DNA of 37,607 nt from Candidatus Omnitrophota bacterium (GTDB lineage Bacteria > Omnitrophota > Gorgyraeia > Duberdicusellales > 4484-171). Positions 30,501 to 37,570 of the stretch are shown here, one piece after another. The stretch lies in assembly GCA_018826075.1 (NCBI GenBank), contig JAHKAJ010000025.1, forward strand, positions 1 through 37,607, read 5' to 3'. The position numbers and the translations under genes are program-made. The notes beneath the pieces were generated by a model that made no database searches, was not told where the DNA came from, and was given only the letters and a program-made list of their open reading frames with translations. Every line of letters begins with the position of its first letter. Positions within the stretch are counted from its first letter, which is position 1.

Positions 30501-30749
30501 AAAGGTGCGAAAGCCGGTTTGAGAAACATAAGAGTAGGCTTTATCAGCCGGAAAAAATTCCGAGATCGAATGGTCTTTATCTTTTATCCCAAAGCTGGCT
30601 ATGCCTTGAGCCCGGTTTACATAGAACACCCACAAAGGAATTCCCCAGGGGCCTGAGATTCCCGGTAAAAAGTTAGAAAAAGGATAAACCCGGTTATAGT
30701 CACGGATAAGAAAACTTCCGTCAGGGTTAAGCGAATAATTTTTACTCAT
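27543..30749 (-). CDS. GH94-like (cellobiose phosphorylase-type) carbohydrate-active protein
   Basis: 1068 residues, no signal peptide, so probably cytoplasmic. The N-terminal beta-rich part contains YPFSNFLPGISGPWGIPLWV and GIASFGIKDKDHSI, resembling the N-terminal domain of GH94 phosphorylases. The middle and C-terminal parts carry YWIDHWRYNLDLIESFLYFY, DPYGVGIEMEADKPGWCDSL, WLENESIWLHMEYKYL and WGRGYVARLSGATAEVLNIW, consistent with an (alpha/alpha)6-barrel. Family enzymes phosphorolyse beta-glucosidic bonds. I cannot confirm the catalytic Asp or phosphate site, so activity is uncertain. The ATG is two bases after the HAD phosphatase stop, which suggests joint handling of sugar phosphates. 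A terminator follows. Confidence 0.75.
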   Translation of the reverse strand: MSKNYSLNPDGSFLIRDYNRVYPFSNFLPGISGPWGIPLWVFYVNRAQGIASFGIKDKDHSISEFFPADKAYSYVSQTGFRTFIKSGKNFHEPFKASSAESKNQQLLVKSDCLEIGEVNQKIGLKVTVRYFTLPNTPVPGLVRVFSLKNISGRKLNLEIADGLSRIIPFGSTQWFLKEMSRTLQAWMQAELHRNLAVFRLIVDPRDTSHTKYIEGANFNCSFYEEAGRKVHPQLVVDPENIFGQETSYNLPLNFIDSGFKAANQELTRGKTPCAFSCFNWKLSAGQEKTLYSLFGASESLEAVKKFIPFLSASFLKEKEKENRRIVEEIKSKAFCASGLKNFDHYLQNSYLDNVLRGGYPYSENKAKAVGSQNSYYIYSRKHGDLERDYNNFQVSPTQFSEGEGNYRDINQNRRLDLFFQPGLEDKNIIYFLNFIKLDGYNPLLVKGEKLSLNEIAAKKLLKKFSLKDSKLLHLLIKGFYLGELFTLLVDEKIKLLSPRDLISDLLSSAKAKPQGLHTEGYWIDHWRYNLDLIESFLYFYPDKLTELFLKKEFTFWDDEHRILPRSRRYILRSGKPYQGESLEAVKEKKQAIKGRKDDKNILRAKNGKIYKTSLAVKLLSLILNKATTLDPYGVGIEMEADKPGWCDSLNGLPALFGSSVCETFELKRAVLLLGQALKKLRISGLKKLALPQELANFLKQTNGLLSLNPKISDYDYKFWDRSNSFKEDFRQKTFFCLSGRESSLSLGVLEGFLNRLLKKLDRGLAKAKDKKSGLPRTYFTYQVTKFKLKNKHHFQALSFRQKALPLFLEGVVHALRLGFSKNIYQKTKQSKLFDRNLKMYRLNESLAAEPLEIGRSRAFAPGWLENESIWLHMEYKYLLELLKNGFYQEFFADFKNCGVCFFDPEKYGRSIVENSSFIVSSAYPDKRLWGRGYVARLSGATAEVLNIWALLCLGREPFFINQQGKLCLQFNPILRGEFFTDKPEVVVFKGKPLALARGSFCFQLFSQTLVCYHNPKRRDTFKPGCEVERIVAYSGSEKMVISSNTIPFPLSEAVRKGRFERIEVYFKD

Positions 30750-30751
30750 TT

Positions 30752-31393
30752 CTAATTATACAGCTCTAAAATCTGTTTAAGGTTAGAAATCACTGTTTTA
30801 CGGCGGTATTTTTTAACCTCGGCTAAACTGCTTGAGCCGCCGCGGATAAAAACCGCATCGACCTTAGCCCTGCGGGCTGCTTCTAAATCAACATCCATAT
30901 CACCGACGTAAACTGTTGATCTTCTTTCGGCTTTAAAATATTTTAAAATAGTTTTAAGTATTTTGGGGTCAGGCTTAGCGGCCTTTACCTGGTCAGCACA
31001 CCAGATGCCGTCAAAATATTTGGCGATCTTAAGGCCTTTGAGTAAAATATTAGTAAAATAAGACGGCCGGTTAGAAGCTACAGCCAGCCGTTTATTCTGT
31101 TTTTTAAGGCTAGAAAGGACTCTTTTAGCCTGGGGCCTTAAACGGGCATAATCGACTAAAGCTTTCTGGTGATGCCGGCGGTAAATCTTTAAAGCAGCCT
31201 GGCTGTTGACCTGAGGAAAAAAAGTATCAATAAACGAGCGGTCTCCGCGGCCAACGCTTTTCTTGACCCGCAAAAACCCCACCCGGGATAAACCCAGTTT
31301 TTTGCGGGTAAAATTAAGGCTCTGTTCTATGGCCCGGTAAGAATCAACCAGGGTTCCGTCAACATCAAAGATAAAAAGGCTTTTAGTAATCAT
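30752..31393 (-). CDS. HAD-superfamily phosphatase (phosphoglycolate phosphatase/beta-phosphoglucomutase-like)
   Basis: 213 residues. Motif I is FIFDVDGTLVDS with both catalytic Asp, motif II VASNR (Ser), and motifs III/IV K...GDMDVDLEAA, with a helical cap at about 20-85. The Gph-like group removes phosphate from small metabolites. The ATG overlaps the DUF502 stop by 4 nt (ATGA) and the stop is 2 nt before the GH94-like gene. With a phosphorylase-like neighbour, a sugar-phosphate substrate is possible. Confidence 0.9.
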   Translation of the reverse strand: MITKSLFIFDVDGTLVDSYRAIEQSLNFTRKKLGLSRVGFLRVKKSVGRGDRSFIDTFFPQVNSQAALKIYRRHHQKALVDYARLRPQAKRVLSSLKKQNKRLAVASNRPSYFTNILLKGLKIAKYFDGIWCADQVKAAKPDPKILKTILKYFKAERRSTVYVGDMDVDLEAARRAKVDAVFIRGGSSSLAEVKKYRRKTVISNLKQILELYN

Positions 31394-31986
31394 TGGGGGT
31401 TAAGCAGGCCGCCGGAAACCACCAGCCGCAAAGCTTCCTCTACGCTGACATTTAAAAAGTTGACTTCTCTTTCTTCGACAATAATGGTAAACCCGGTTAA
31501 CGGCGAAGGCGAAGAAGGAATAAAAACATTATAAAGCTTGCTCTTGCCACGGCCGGAAAATTCGATATTGTTTTCATTAGTTATAAATCCCAAAGAATAA
31601 AGGCCTTTACGGGGATACTCTACTAAAACCGCGCTTTTAAAATCTTTCTTGGGCGGGAAGAATAAAAAATCTACTATCCGCTTAACCGGAAAGTAGATCT
31701 TACTGACCAAAGGTATTTTTAAAAACAAATTGGCTGCCCAGTGGTAAGCCCAGCGGAAAAAACGCATCCGGGAAATCTGGATCAGCAACCCTAAAATAAA
31801 AATGATCAGGATGCCGATGACTATCCCCAAACCGGGAATGGTCTGGCCGAGGTATTTATAGACAAAAGCATTGATCGGTTTGCCTAAAAAACCGTCGGCA
31901 AAGTAAAACAGCCCGACGATTACGTAACCGGTAATGGTTAAAGCCACGGTTGCGGTCAGGCCGGTAATAAATATCCGCTTAATCAT
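31390..31986 (-). CDS. DUF502 family membrane protein
   Basis: 198 residues. It has two hydrophobic segments (about 5-30 and 50-72), the first a likely membrane anchor, and the conserved PLVSKIYFPVKRIVDFL and GLYSLGFITNE blocks of DUF502. The C-terminal half, with PSSPSPLTGFTIIV, is a soluble beta domain. The molecular function of the family is not established. It lies 4 nt after BioY and overlaps the HAD gene by 4 nt. Confidence 0.9.
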   Translation of the reverse strand: MIKRIFITGLTATVALTITGYVIVGLFYFADGFLGKPINAFVYKYLGQTIPGLGIVIGILIIFILGLLIQISRMRFFRWAYHWAANLFLKIPLVSKIYFPVKRIVDFLFFPPKKDFKSAVLVEYPRKGLYSLGFITNENNIEFSGRGKSKLYNVFIPSSPSPLTGFTIIVEEREVNFLNVSVEEALRLVVSGGLLNPQ

Positions 31987-31990
31987 AAAA

Positions 31991-32527
31991 TCAGTTCTCT
32001 TGTCTCAAAAGCCAGAAAGAAGCAATGGCGATCTTAAAGGCCTCGCCAATAACAAAAGGATACAATCCGGCGATCAAAGCCTGGGATAAAGAAAGATGAT
32101 GCAGGCCAATAAGCCAGCTCAGGCCGAAAACATAGATCATTGAACCGGCAGCGCTAAAAAATAACAAGGCTTTAGTTAAAGAGATCTTTTTCGGTAAAAA
32201 ATAAGGGAATAGCAAAGCTACGGCCAGAAAACCGATTAAGTAACCTCCGGTCGGGCCTAAGAGGTAAATAGCCCCGGCTCCTCCATTGGTGAATACCGAA
32301 AACCCGCCCAAGCCTAGCAACAAGTAAAAACTCTGGGAAAAAACCGCCCGCTTCTTTAACACCACCAGGCTCAAATAAACTACCAAAGTCTGCAAAGTCA
32401 ATGGCACCGGGGTAAAAAAAAGCGGGATACGGATATAGGCCGACAAAACCATAAAAATGGAAAAGGCGGCGATCAAACTTAAATTACAAGCTAATGAATT
32501 TTTTTGGACCAGGCAAGCACTCTTCAT
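31991..32527 (-). CDS. bioY: Biotin transporter substrate-binding subunit (BioY, ECF-type S component)
   Basis: About 178 residues with six hydrophobic helices. BioY features are YIRIPLFFTPVPLTLQTL near the N-terminus and LLGPTGGYLIGF in the middle. It binds biotin at the membrane and usually works with the EcfAT energising module, which is not in the window; BioY can also act alone. I chose the ATG at 32525-32527 because AGGGGGAG lies just upstream; a longer start at 32659 would run through the preceding gene's terminator. A 15-bp palindrome (32544-32558) overlaps the likely -10. It heads the operon with DUF502, HAD and the GH94-like gene. Confidence 0.93.
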   Translation of the reverse strand: MKSACLVQKNSLACNLSLIAAFSIFMVLSAYIRIPLFFTPVPLTLQTLVVYLSLVVLKKRAVFSQSFYLLLGLGGFSVFTNGGAGAIYLLGPTGGYLIGFLAVALLFPYFLPKKISLTKALLFFSAAGSMIYVFGLSWLIGLHHLSLSQALIAGLYPFVIGEAFKIAIASFWLLRQEN

Positions 32528-32543
32528 AACTCCCCCTTTTTTA

Positions 32544-32561
32544 AAAATCACTGATTTTATA
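32544..32561 (-). promoter_or_regulatory. Possible bioY operator over a -10 element
   Basis: AAAATCA-C-TGATTTT (32544-32558) is a perfect 7-bp dyad; TATAAA on the minus strand (32556-32561) abuts it as a possible -10. No good -35 is seen. The palindrome does not match the BirA or BioR sites I know. Confidence 0.4.
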
Positions 32562-32603
32562 AAGTTATTAATTCTATCACAGACTGAAGACAAAATGAAG
32601 CAG

Positions 32604-32628
32604 AAAAAAAGCAGGCTTGGAGCCTGCC
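32604..32628 (-). terminator. Rho-independent terminator of the small membrane-protein gene
   Basis: On the minus strand a 7-bp stem GCAGGCT-CCA-AGCCTGC is followed directly by TTTTTTT. It lies 28 nt after the stop of the gene at 32656-32856. Confidence 0.9.
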
Positions 32629-32655
32629 GGTTTCTATGAAAACTTAAAATATCCT

Positions 32656-32856
32656 TCAATTTTTAGCAATGATAATGGCCACTGCCCCAGCCATGATCAA
32701 AAACAAACCCACTGCTCCCTGGATCAAATTGATAAGGTCTTTCCACCAGTAGATCACTGCTGCCAACCCCAGAACCATCAAGGCTACTCCGATAGCCACT
32801 TTTAAGGCTTTTGCCGAAACTGGCTTGGTTTGTTTATCTTTGTTTTGCTCAGCCAT
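32656..32856 (-). CDS. Small membrane protein of unknown function
   Basis: 66 residues: a polar N-terminus (AEQNKDKQTK) followed by two hydrophobic helices (about 19-35 and 42-62) joined by WWKDLINLI. I place the start at the ATG 32854-32856. An upstream TTG reading (32895) is actually the -35 hexamer of a near-consensus promoter. The predicted transcription start is only about 4 nt before the ATG, so the mRNA is almost leaderless. A terminator follows, making it a single-gene unit. No family recognised. Confidence 0.8.
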   Translation of the reverse strand: MAEQNKDKQTKPVSAKALKVAIGVALMVLGLAAVIYWWKDLINLIQGAVGLFLIMAGAVAIIIAKN

Positions 32857-32866
32857 AATTGATAAT

Positions 32867-32895
32867 AATATATCGCGCTTAAAAAGCCATGTCAA
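32867..32895 (-). promoter_or_regulatory. Near-consensus sigma-70 promoter of the small membrane-protein gene
   Basis: TTGACA (32890-32895), 17-nt spacer, TATATT (32867-32872) on the minus strand. The -10 ends 10 nt before the ATG, so the transcript has a leader of only a few bases. Confidence 0.85.
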
Positions 32896-32902
32896 TCTAA
32901 AC

Positions 32903-33652
32903 TTAATCTTTATGCAGGCTGAAACTGATATTTCTCTTGCCTGATTGGGGCGAATCGAAATTTAAACCGACTAAAATAATGCCACTATCCTTAGTGATGG
33001 TTATCCGGCCCCAGCTATAACTATAATTTTTAAAACTGTTTAAAAGAGTATCATAGGAAACCTGATCCAGATATGGTTTAAGGCCGGAAAGCGAACTGTC
33101 TTTTTTAAAGTTGATGTCGCCGGGGCCTACGCTGATAAAACTGCCCTCGAGTTTACCCGGGCCGGCCGAACCAACCCCCAGGATAAGCTGGCCTATAAAC
33201 ATTCCCTTAAAATCAGCCTCTTCGTCCTTCAGTGAAAAATCAATATTTTGCAAATTCAGCTTAAAAGAAAACTCACCCGGTTTGGTTTTTTTTAGTTTAG
33301 CTGATTTTTTTGATGATTGCTTAAGCTGGTCAAATTTATCTTTCACTCCCTTGAGGTCACTAACTACCAAGGAGGAATTTTTGACTACGATGTTTAATCC
33401 TTTGAGGAAAAAATAATCAGAGACTTGGAAACTGACATCCAGATGCGGTATCTCTAAAGTAAGGCCTTCGACCGAAATCTTTACTTTTTCTAAGCTTAAG
33501 CCCTTAAGCGAAATCCTGGCTTTACCGATCTCTGATCCCAAGCTTAGTTTTTTATTAAGAAAATTTTCCAGGGCTATTTTAGCTAAATAATCCTTAGTTA
33601 AAAAAATAACCAGGATCAATAAAATAAGACTGATGATTATTTTTTTAAACAT
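32903..33652 (-). CDS. AsmA-like membrane-anchored protein
   Basis: About 249 residues. An N-terminal transmembrane helix (KKIIISLILLILVIFLTK) is followed by a beta-rich region with repeated short strands (LEKVKISVEGLTLEIPHLDV), a lysine-rich linker (KQSSKKSAKLKKTKPG) and a further beta-rich C-terminus. This fits AsmA-type proteins, which are anchored in the inner membrane and extend into the periplasm for lipid or envelope tasks. I chose the ATG at 33650-33652, which overlaps the lipoprotein gene's last codons, over a TTG 24 nt upstream. It is short for AsmA, so it may be only the N-terminal module. Confidence 0.65.
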   Translation of the reverse strand: MFKKIIISLILLILVIFLTKDYLAKIALENFLNKKLSLGSEIGKARISLKGLSLEKVKISVEGLTLEIPHLDVSFQVSDYFFLKGLNIVVKNSSLVVSDLKGVKDKFDQLKQSSKKSAKLKKTKPGEFSFKLNLQNIDFSLKDEEADFKGMFIGQLILGVGSAGPGKLEGSFISVGPGDINFKKDSSLSGLKPYLDQVSYDTLLNSFKNYSYSWGRITITKDSGIILVGLNFDSPQSGKRNISFSLHKD

Positions 33653-34029
33653 TTTTGAAAAGGTAAATATTCCCAATTCACCAGTTGATCTTGCCGGTCA
33701 AAATAGATATAAACCTTGTCAGAGTCAAAGTAGTTGGTCGGATGCCGGTAAAGAAACCTTTTACCTAAAGAAGGGATGTCTTTAGAAACCACTGGCTCAC
33801 CGTAAGAGCGTAAAAAACTTTCAACCGGGATCCCCAGTTTAAGCTTATCTTTTTTTATATCAGCGGTAAGTTTACGGAATAAGCGCTCCTGGGCTTTTAT
33901 GCTGCGCTCAATGTATTTTTGGTTCTTACCCAGCTGTTTTAAAGTAAGCAGCCCTTCGATGTTCTCTTTAAACAGGCAACCGCTTAGATTAAAAACTAGT
34001 GCCGCTAAGATTAAAAATTTTATGACCAT
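33637..34029 (-). CDS. Putative lipoprotein
   Basis: 130 residues. Signal peptide II with lipobox LSGC (Cys18) and hydrophobic core FLILAALVFN. The mature part is helical and charged (about 20-65), then contains GIPVESFLRSYGEPVVSKDI and FLYRHP, which resembles small SmpA/OmlA-type periplasmic modules in its G-EP pattern, though this is weak. Probably anchored to the outer or inner membrane. It overlaps the AsmA-like gene, so both are likely expressed together in the envelope. Confidence 0.8.
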   Translation of the reverse strand: MVIKFLILAALVFNLSGCLFKENIEGLLTLKQLGKNQKYIERSIKAQERLFRKLTADIKKDKLKLGIPVESFLRSYGEPVVSKDIPSLGKRFLYRHPTNYFDSDKVYIYFDRQDQLVNWEYLPFQKCLKK

Positions 34030-34067
34030 GAGCTTACAAGCCCAGGCAGGGTTTTAAAACACTTGTC

Positions 34068-34460
34068 TCAAAGGTGCAGATACCGTCCAAGACGGGCAGC
34101 CATACAGCTGGAAACGTAACTTATGAACCGGGTAGCATCGTTCTCTTCAACCGTAAAAAGCTTGACCCCTACCTCGTAAACCTTTTTATCTTTATTCTTT
34201 ACCGCAGATACCCAGCGGATCTGGCCCCGAATATGCAATGGTGTTTCCTCGCCGGGAAGATAGATCTCCAAACGGACCCTTTTGCCGTTAGGAAAAGGCT
34301 TCTCGGAAAAAAAGCAGACTCCTTCCACGCTGATATTTTTGGTAAAAGCTGAGACCGTGGCTTTAGAAATCCTGATAAATTTACGATCAAGGTATACCTC
34401 GATCTTGTTTACTGTATCCAAACGAAGGTATTTACGGCGTTCGTCCAAGTTATTTTTCAT
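34068..34460 (-). CDS. PilZ-domain protein (probable c-di-GMP receptor)
   Basis: About 130 residues forming a single PilZ domain. The RxxxR-type motif is in ERRKYLRL near the N-terminus and the (D/N)xSxxG motif is NISVEGVCF, the two c-di-GMP-binding signatures; GQIRWVSAV is also typical. I start it at the ATG 34458-34460, four bases after the TreT stop, instead of a TTG inside TreT. It lies in the same transcription unit as TreT. With the HD-GYP protein at 2478-3689 it points to c-di-GMP signalling, but its target is unknown. Confidence 0.88.
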   Translation of the reverse strand: MKNNLDERRKYLRLDTVNKIEVYLDRKFIRISKATVSAFTKNISVEGVCFFSEKPFPNGKRVRLEIYLPGEETPLHIRGQIRWVSAVKNKDKKVYEVGVKLFTVEENDATRFISYVSSCMAARLGRYLHL

Positions 34461-34464
34461 AAGT

Positions 34465-35904
34465 TTAATCGATCTCCCCGGGTTCAAGATCTTCCCCGAT
34501 AGATTCGATCTGCCGCTTCAAATCACTAGTCGAAAAAGGCCAATTTTTCCGGCTGTAAAGGGCTTGGGTAATCTCGCGGTAAGTCAAATCATTCATCCTG
34601 AAATCGGGATTTTTATTGTCGATTTCCAAATGATAACGCATAAGAATGATTTCTTTTTTAAGCATCTGGGGAAGAAGAAAATTCTCGGCTACATGCTTGC
34701 GGGCAGCCTGGCCAAAAGAGTCACGCAAACCTTTATCTTCAAGAAAAGTCTGCATTACCCGGGCTATTTGAGAATTTTCATAAGGCCCGACCAAGAAACC
34801 GTTAGCCCCATTTACAACCTGTTTAGGAATCCCGCCGACTTTACTGCCAATAACCGGAATCCCCTGCCACATGGCCTCAGCCACAACCAGGCCAAAACCT
34901 TCCTTGGTGGAAATATGAACAAAACAGTTGGCAATCGACATCAGCGAACCGACCACCTCATCATTGTTTTCTACATTCAGGAGAAGGTAGATATCTTTAT
35001 CGTCTCCGGCGGCTTTTTTAACCTGTTCGTAGATTATATTACCCTCGGGGTCATCGGTCGCGCTATTACCCATGATAACCAATATCGGATTCATTCCTTT
35101 GGCCAGGCTCTGTTTCATCAACTTAAACGACTCAATAATTCCTTTCTGGTTCTTGTGGATATCATAACGTGAAACAGCAACCACCATCGGCCGCTGGGGG
35201 TCAAGGTTATACTTATTAAAAACCGGCTCTAAAACCTTTAGGGCCTCTTTTCGGCTACGCTGTTTATTCTTTGCCCGCAAAGGGTCTATCGAAGGGCTGA
35301 TCTCATAAGTAGGAATTTTAAGGTTATCTTTGACAAATTCGGGAGCGGTAAAAATCGCTCCCTCGTACTGGTTGATATAAGGAAGCAGGAAACGCCAAAT
35401 CCGGCGGCTGGCATTAGAAGTATCGATGTGGCAACGCCAAATAGTGTGGCCGTAAATATTTCCGTTCATCACCATGGCTGCCGGCTGGGGGTCATGGACT
35501 GTGATCATATCCCCGACAACCTTGACCTTACGGGTATTTACATCGATAATGTCAAGATAGGCATGGAAAATCTCCTGCAGGCTTATGGGCTGGTCAACAC
35601 CCTGGAGAAGGTTATGAAACTTCTTGGTAACCGTGAAAAAGTCTTCACTCCCCTCAATCACAAACCAACGGGCATCAATACCCAAACCGCGGGCAAAAGG
35701 AATAACACTTTGAAGCATCTCAGCCACTCCTCCGCCGACAAAAGTAGAATTAACATTAGCCCAGATCTTATTTTGAAGCGGCTTGGCTAAATTCCAAATA
35801 TCATCCAAAGCTTCTTTACCGACAAACGGCTCATAGCGGCTGATATCTACCGGAAGCAAAGGTACATACTGGTTTTTATATTTTCGGCTTCGATCGTCAA
35901 ACAT
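34465..35904 (-). CDS. treT: Trehalose synthase, TreT-type glycosyltransferase (GT4)
   Basis: 479 residues with GT-B fold. NVNSTFVGGGVAEMLQSV near the N-terminus is the TreT hallmark, and the C-terminal half holds VVAVSRYDIHKNQKG, ISTKEGFGLVVAEAMWQG and GSKVGGIPKQV, the GT4 nucleotide-sugar site with its EGFGLVVAE motif. TreT makes trehalose from NDP-glucose and glucose and can work in reverse. Length is usual for the family (about 400-480). Trehalose is a compatible solute or energy store. The ATG has no SD; a TAAAAT box 8 nt upstream suggests a leaderless mRNA. Confidence 0.9.
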   Translation of the reverse strand: MFDDRSRKYKNQYVPLLPVDISRYEPFVGKEALDDIWNLAKPLQNKIWANVNSTFVGGGVAEMLQSVIPFARGLGIDARWFVIEGSEDFFTVTKKFHNLLQGVDQPISLQEIFHAYLDIIDVNTRKVKVVGDMITVHDPQPAAMVMNGNIYGHTIWRCHIDTSNASRRIWRFLLPYINQYEGAIFTAPEFVKDNLKIPTYEISPSIDPLRAKNKQRSRKEALKVLEPVFNKYNLDPQRPMVVAVSRYDIHKNQKGIIESFKLMKQSLAKGMNPILVIMGNSATDDPEGNIIYEQVKKAAGDDKDIYLLLNVENNDEVVGSLMSIANCFVHISTKEGFGLVVAEAMWQGIPVIGSKVGGIPKQVVNGANGFLVGPYENSQIARVMQTFLEDKGLRDSFGQAARKHVAENFLLPQMLKKEIILMRYHLEIDNKNPDFRMNDLTYREITQALYSRKNWPFSTSDLKRQIESIGEDLEPGEID

Positions 35905-35912
35905 AGTTTAAT

Positions 35913-35941
35913 ATTTTAATATGTCTTATCATCCAACACAA
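35913..35941 (-). promoter_or_regulatory. Probable promoter of treT
   Basis: Minus-strand TAAAAT (35913-35918; five of six to TATAAT) with TTGTGT (35936-35941) 17 nt upstream. The -10 lies 8 nt before the ATG. Confidence 0.5.
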
Positions 35942-35942
35942 G

Positions 35943-36320
35943 TTATTTTTGAATTCCGGCCGCAGAAACGATTATCTTTTCGCCCAATTCTATAGCCCTT
36001 AACTGGTCTTGTGAAGCGCTGGCCTTACCAACGATCACTACCGGAGAAGCCGGCACTGGCTCCTGGGTAACGCTATCCGGAGTAGGGCCAAAAAACACAC
36101 AAAGACATTTACCTTGCGGCCAGTAAGCCACATCGCCTACGCTGACTTCCATAGTCGCTCCTTGGGCCGAAGCTTTAAAGCCGATATCAAAGTAAATCTC
36201 ATCACCCCAAGTTGAAACTGTAGAGTTAAGCGGCAATTTGGCAAAAATCTCCCTGGCAGTAAGAGAATCATTAAACTCAACGCTGAAGCTGGCCTGTTCA
36301 GTTTTAAAAATAGCTTTCAT
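35943..36320 (-). CDS. Cyclophilin-like fold protein (TM1367-type)
   Basis: About 125 residues. VGDVAYWPQGKCLCVFFGPTPDS is split by the core motif of the small cyclophilin-like family whose Thermotoga member is TM1367; TWGDEIYFDIGF is the other conserved block. No prolyl isomerase activity is established for this family. I prefer the ATG at 36318-36320, two bases past the stop of the upstream gene (36323), over an ATG 24 nt earlier inside that gene. It follows a secreted protein and RlmB, so it may belong to that transcription unit. Confidence 0.82.
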   Translation of the reverse strand: MKAIFKTEQASFSVEFNDSLTAREIFAKLPLNSTVSTWGDEIYFDIGFKASAQGATMEVSVGDVAYWPQGKCLCVFFGPTPDSVTQEPVPASPVVIVGKASASQDQLRAIELGEKIIVSAAGIQK

Positions 36321-36322
36321 TG

Positions 36323-36787
36323 TTACTTTATGCCCCAGGGGCATTCGATGATCGGACTGCTTTCAGAAAAGTCATAAGGCAGGAATTGATAATTCCTTGA
36401 AAATACCGGCTGGCCTTGGTTATCTTTAAGCCAATCAACAGGCACCCATCCGGAATAACCTCTTTGCAGGCCCTCGGCAATAATAACCTTGGCTTTAGCT
36501 TCAAATAATTTTACTTCCAGGACTAAAGCCGGGGTGTGATTCTCTATTCGTAAAATATCGGCTGACTCTAAAGCCTGCTTGAATTCCAGATCATCCTCTA
36601 GGGCCATTATGGCCATAAGCTTATCGCAAGCCTTCTGGCTTAGAGCAACCCCGATCAGATCATAATCTCGGGGGCCGTTGATATATATTGCTTTTGAGTC
36701 CAGGGAAGCGTACTGGCAGAATCCGGAATAGGAAACCATTGGCGAAAATAATAAAGCGATCAATAGCAGTCTAAACTTAAAAATCAT
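36323..36787 (-). CDS. Secreted protein of unknown function
   Basis: 154 residues. Residues 1-20 (FKFRLLLIALLFSPMVSYSG) form a signal peptide, perhaps cleaved before FCQYAS. The mature part is mixed alpha/beta, with NHTPALVLEVKLFEAKAKV and GYSGWVPVDWLKD. GWVPVDWL recalls SH3-like secreted domains, but the match is too short for a family call. The SD AAGGAGG is good and an extended -10 promoter lies upstream (36813-36818). Confidence 0.75.
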   Translation of the reverse strand: MIFKFRLLLIALLFSPMVSYSGFCQYASLDSKAIYINGPRDYDLIGVALSQKACDKLMAIMALEDDLEFKQALESADILRIENHTPALVLEVKLFEAKAKVIIAEGLQRGYSGWVPVDWLKDNQGQPVFSRNYQFLPYDFSESSPIIECPWGIK

Positions 36788-36812
36788 TCGAAGCCTCCTT
36801 AAGCTTTGTCTA

Positions 36813-36818
36813 ATAATA
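36813..36818 (-). promoter_or_regulatory. Extended -10 promoter of the secreted-protein gene
   Basis: TGG-TATTAT on the minus strand (TGN plus five of six -10 bases), 25 nt before the ATG and just after the rRNA methyltransferase stop. The SD AAGGAGG is at 36794-36800. Confidence 0.5.
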
Positions 36819-36831
36819 CCACAAACTCAGG

Positions 36832-37563
36832 CTAAAATCCACCCTTTTGGCGGATAATCTCGTAGCAGAAAATCGCACAGGCCGCAGTTACATTAAAAGA
36901 AATATCAGCTCCGGGCATGGGAATATTCAAAGCAGTATCAATATGCTTGGATAAACCGTAACGCATACCCTTTCCTTCCGAACCTAAAATAAGACAAAGC
37001 GGGTAAGGAAGTTTGGACTTGGCAATGTCGCTGCCTCCCTGGACAACCGTACCAGCTGCCCAGTAACCGGCTTCTTTGGCTTTTAACAAAGCATTACTAA
37101 GGTTGGAAACCATGGCTACCGGAACAAAATTTTCTCCGCCGCAGGCTACATGAAGAACTGTTTCGGTGACTTCGCAAGCTTTATGTTTAGGAATGACCAC
37201 CCCGAAAGAGCCAAAACAGGCGCAAATCCGGATGATCGCCCCTAAATTCTGAGGATCAAAGATCCGGTCAAGAAAAATAAGCGATAGTAATTCATTTTTT
37301 GGCTTTAGAATCAAATCCTCAAGGTAGGAATACTGAAAATTATCCACCTGGGCGATAATCCCTCCGCAGGAAACCGGCTTGATCCTCCAGAGCCTGTCCG
37401 GGCTAAGATGCTCTGTAGGGATTTTATTAAGCTTGATCAACTCTTCAACCTGAGGAAGCTTAAAATCGTTTTTAAGAAATATTTTTCGGATAGTTTGAGG
37501 GCTGTTCTTCAACCGTTCGAATACGGAGTTTTTACCATACAAAAATATCGGTTGTTTAGGCAT
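36832..37563 (-). CDS. rlmB: 23S rRNA/tRNA 2'-O-methyltransferase, SpoU/TrmH family (RlmB-type)
   Basis: 243 residues. An N-terminal substrate-binding domain (LYGKNSVFERLKN, as in RlmB) is followed by a SPOUT methyltransferase domain with the three SpoU motifs: DRIFDPQNLGAIIRICACFG (Asn and Arg), LILGSEGKGM and IPMPGADISFNVTAACAIF. RlmB methylates G2251 of 23S rRNA; the length and the N-terminal domain favour RlmB over TrmH, but I cannot rule out another RNA target. A Ser to Thr change in the last motif is within family variation. It lies 7 nt after another minus-strand reading frame that ends at 37571. Confidence 0.9.
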   Translation of the reverse strand: MPKQPIFLYGKNSVFERLKNSPQTIRKIFLKNDFKLPQVEELIKLNKIPTEHLSPDRLWRIKPVSCGGIIAQVDNFQYSYLEDLILKPKNELLSLIFLDRIFDPQNLGAIIRICACFGSFGVVIPKHKACEVTETVLHVACGGENFVPVAMVSNLSNALLKAKEAGYWAAGTVVQGGSDIAKSKLPYPLCLILGSEGKGMRYGLSKHIDTALNIPMPGADISFNVTAACAIFCYEIIRQKGGF

Positions 37564-37570
37564 CAGCTGT

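Noticed and set aside
32528..32659. N-terminal extension of BioY by 44 residues
   Set aside because: It would pass through the Rho-independent terminator of the preceding gene, while the ATG at 32527 has a good SD and fits the BioY family start.
32857..32895. TTG start adding 13 residues to the small membrane protein
   Set aside because: The TTG is part of a near-consensus -35 hexamer, so it lies upstream of the transcript.
34282..35172. Long open frame (296 codons) on the plus strand opposite treT
   Set aside because: It lies antisense to a well-conserved TreT coding sequence and its translation shows no family features; it is a shadow of codon bias.
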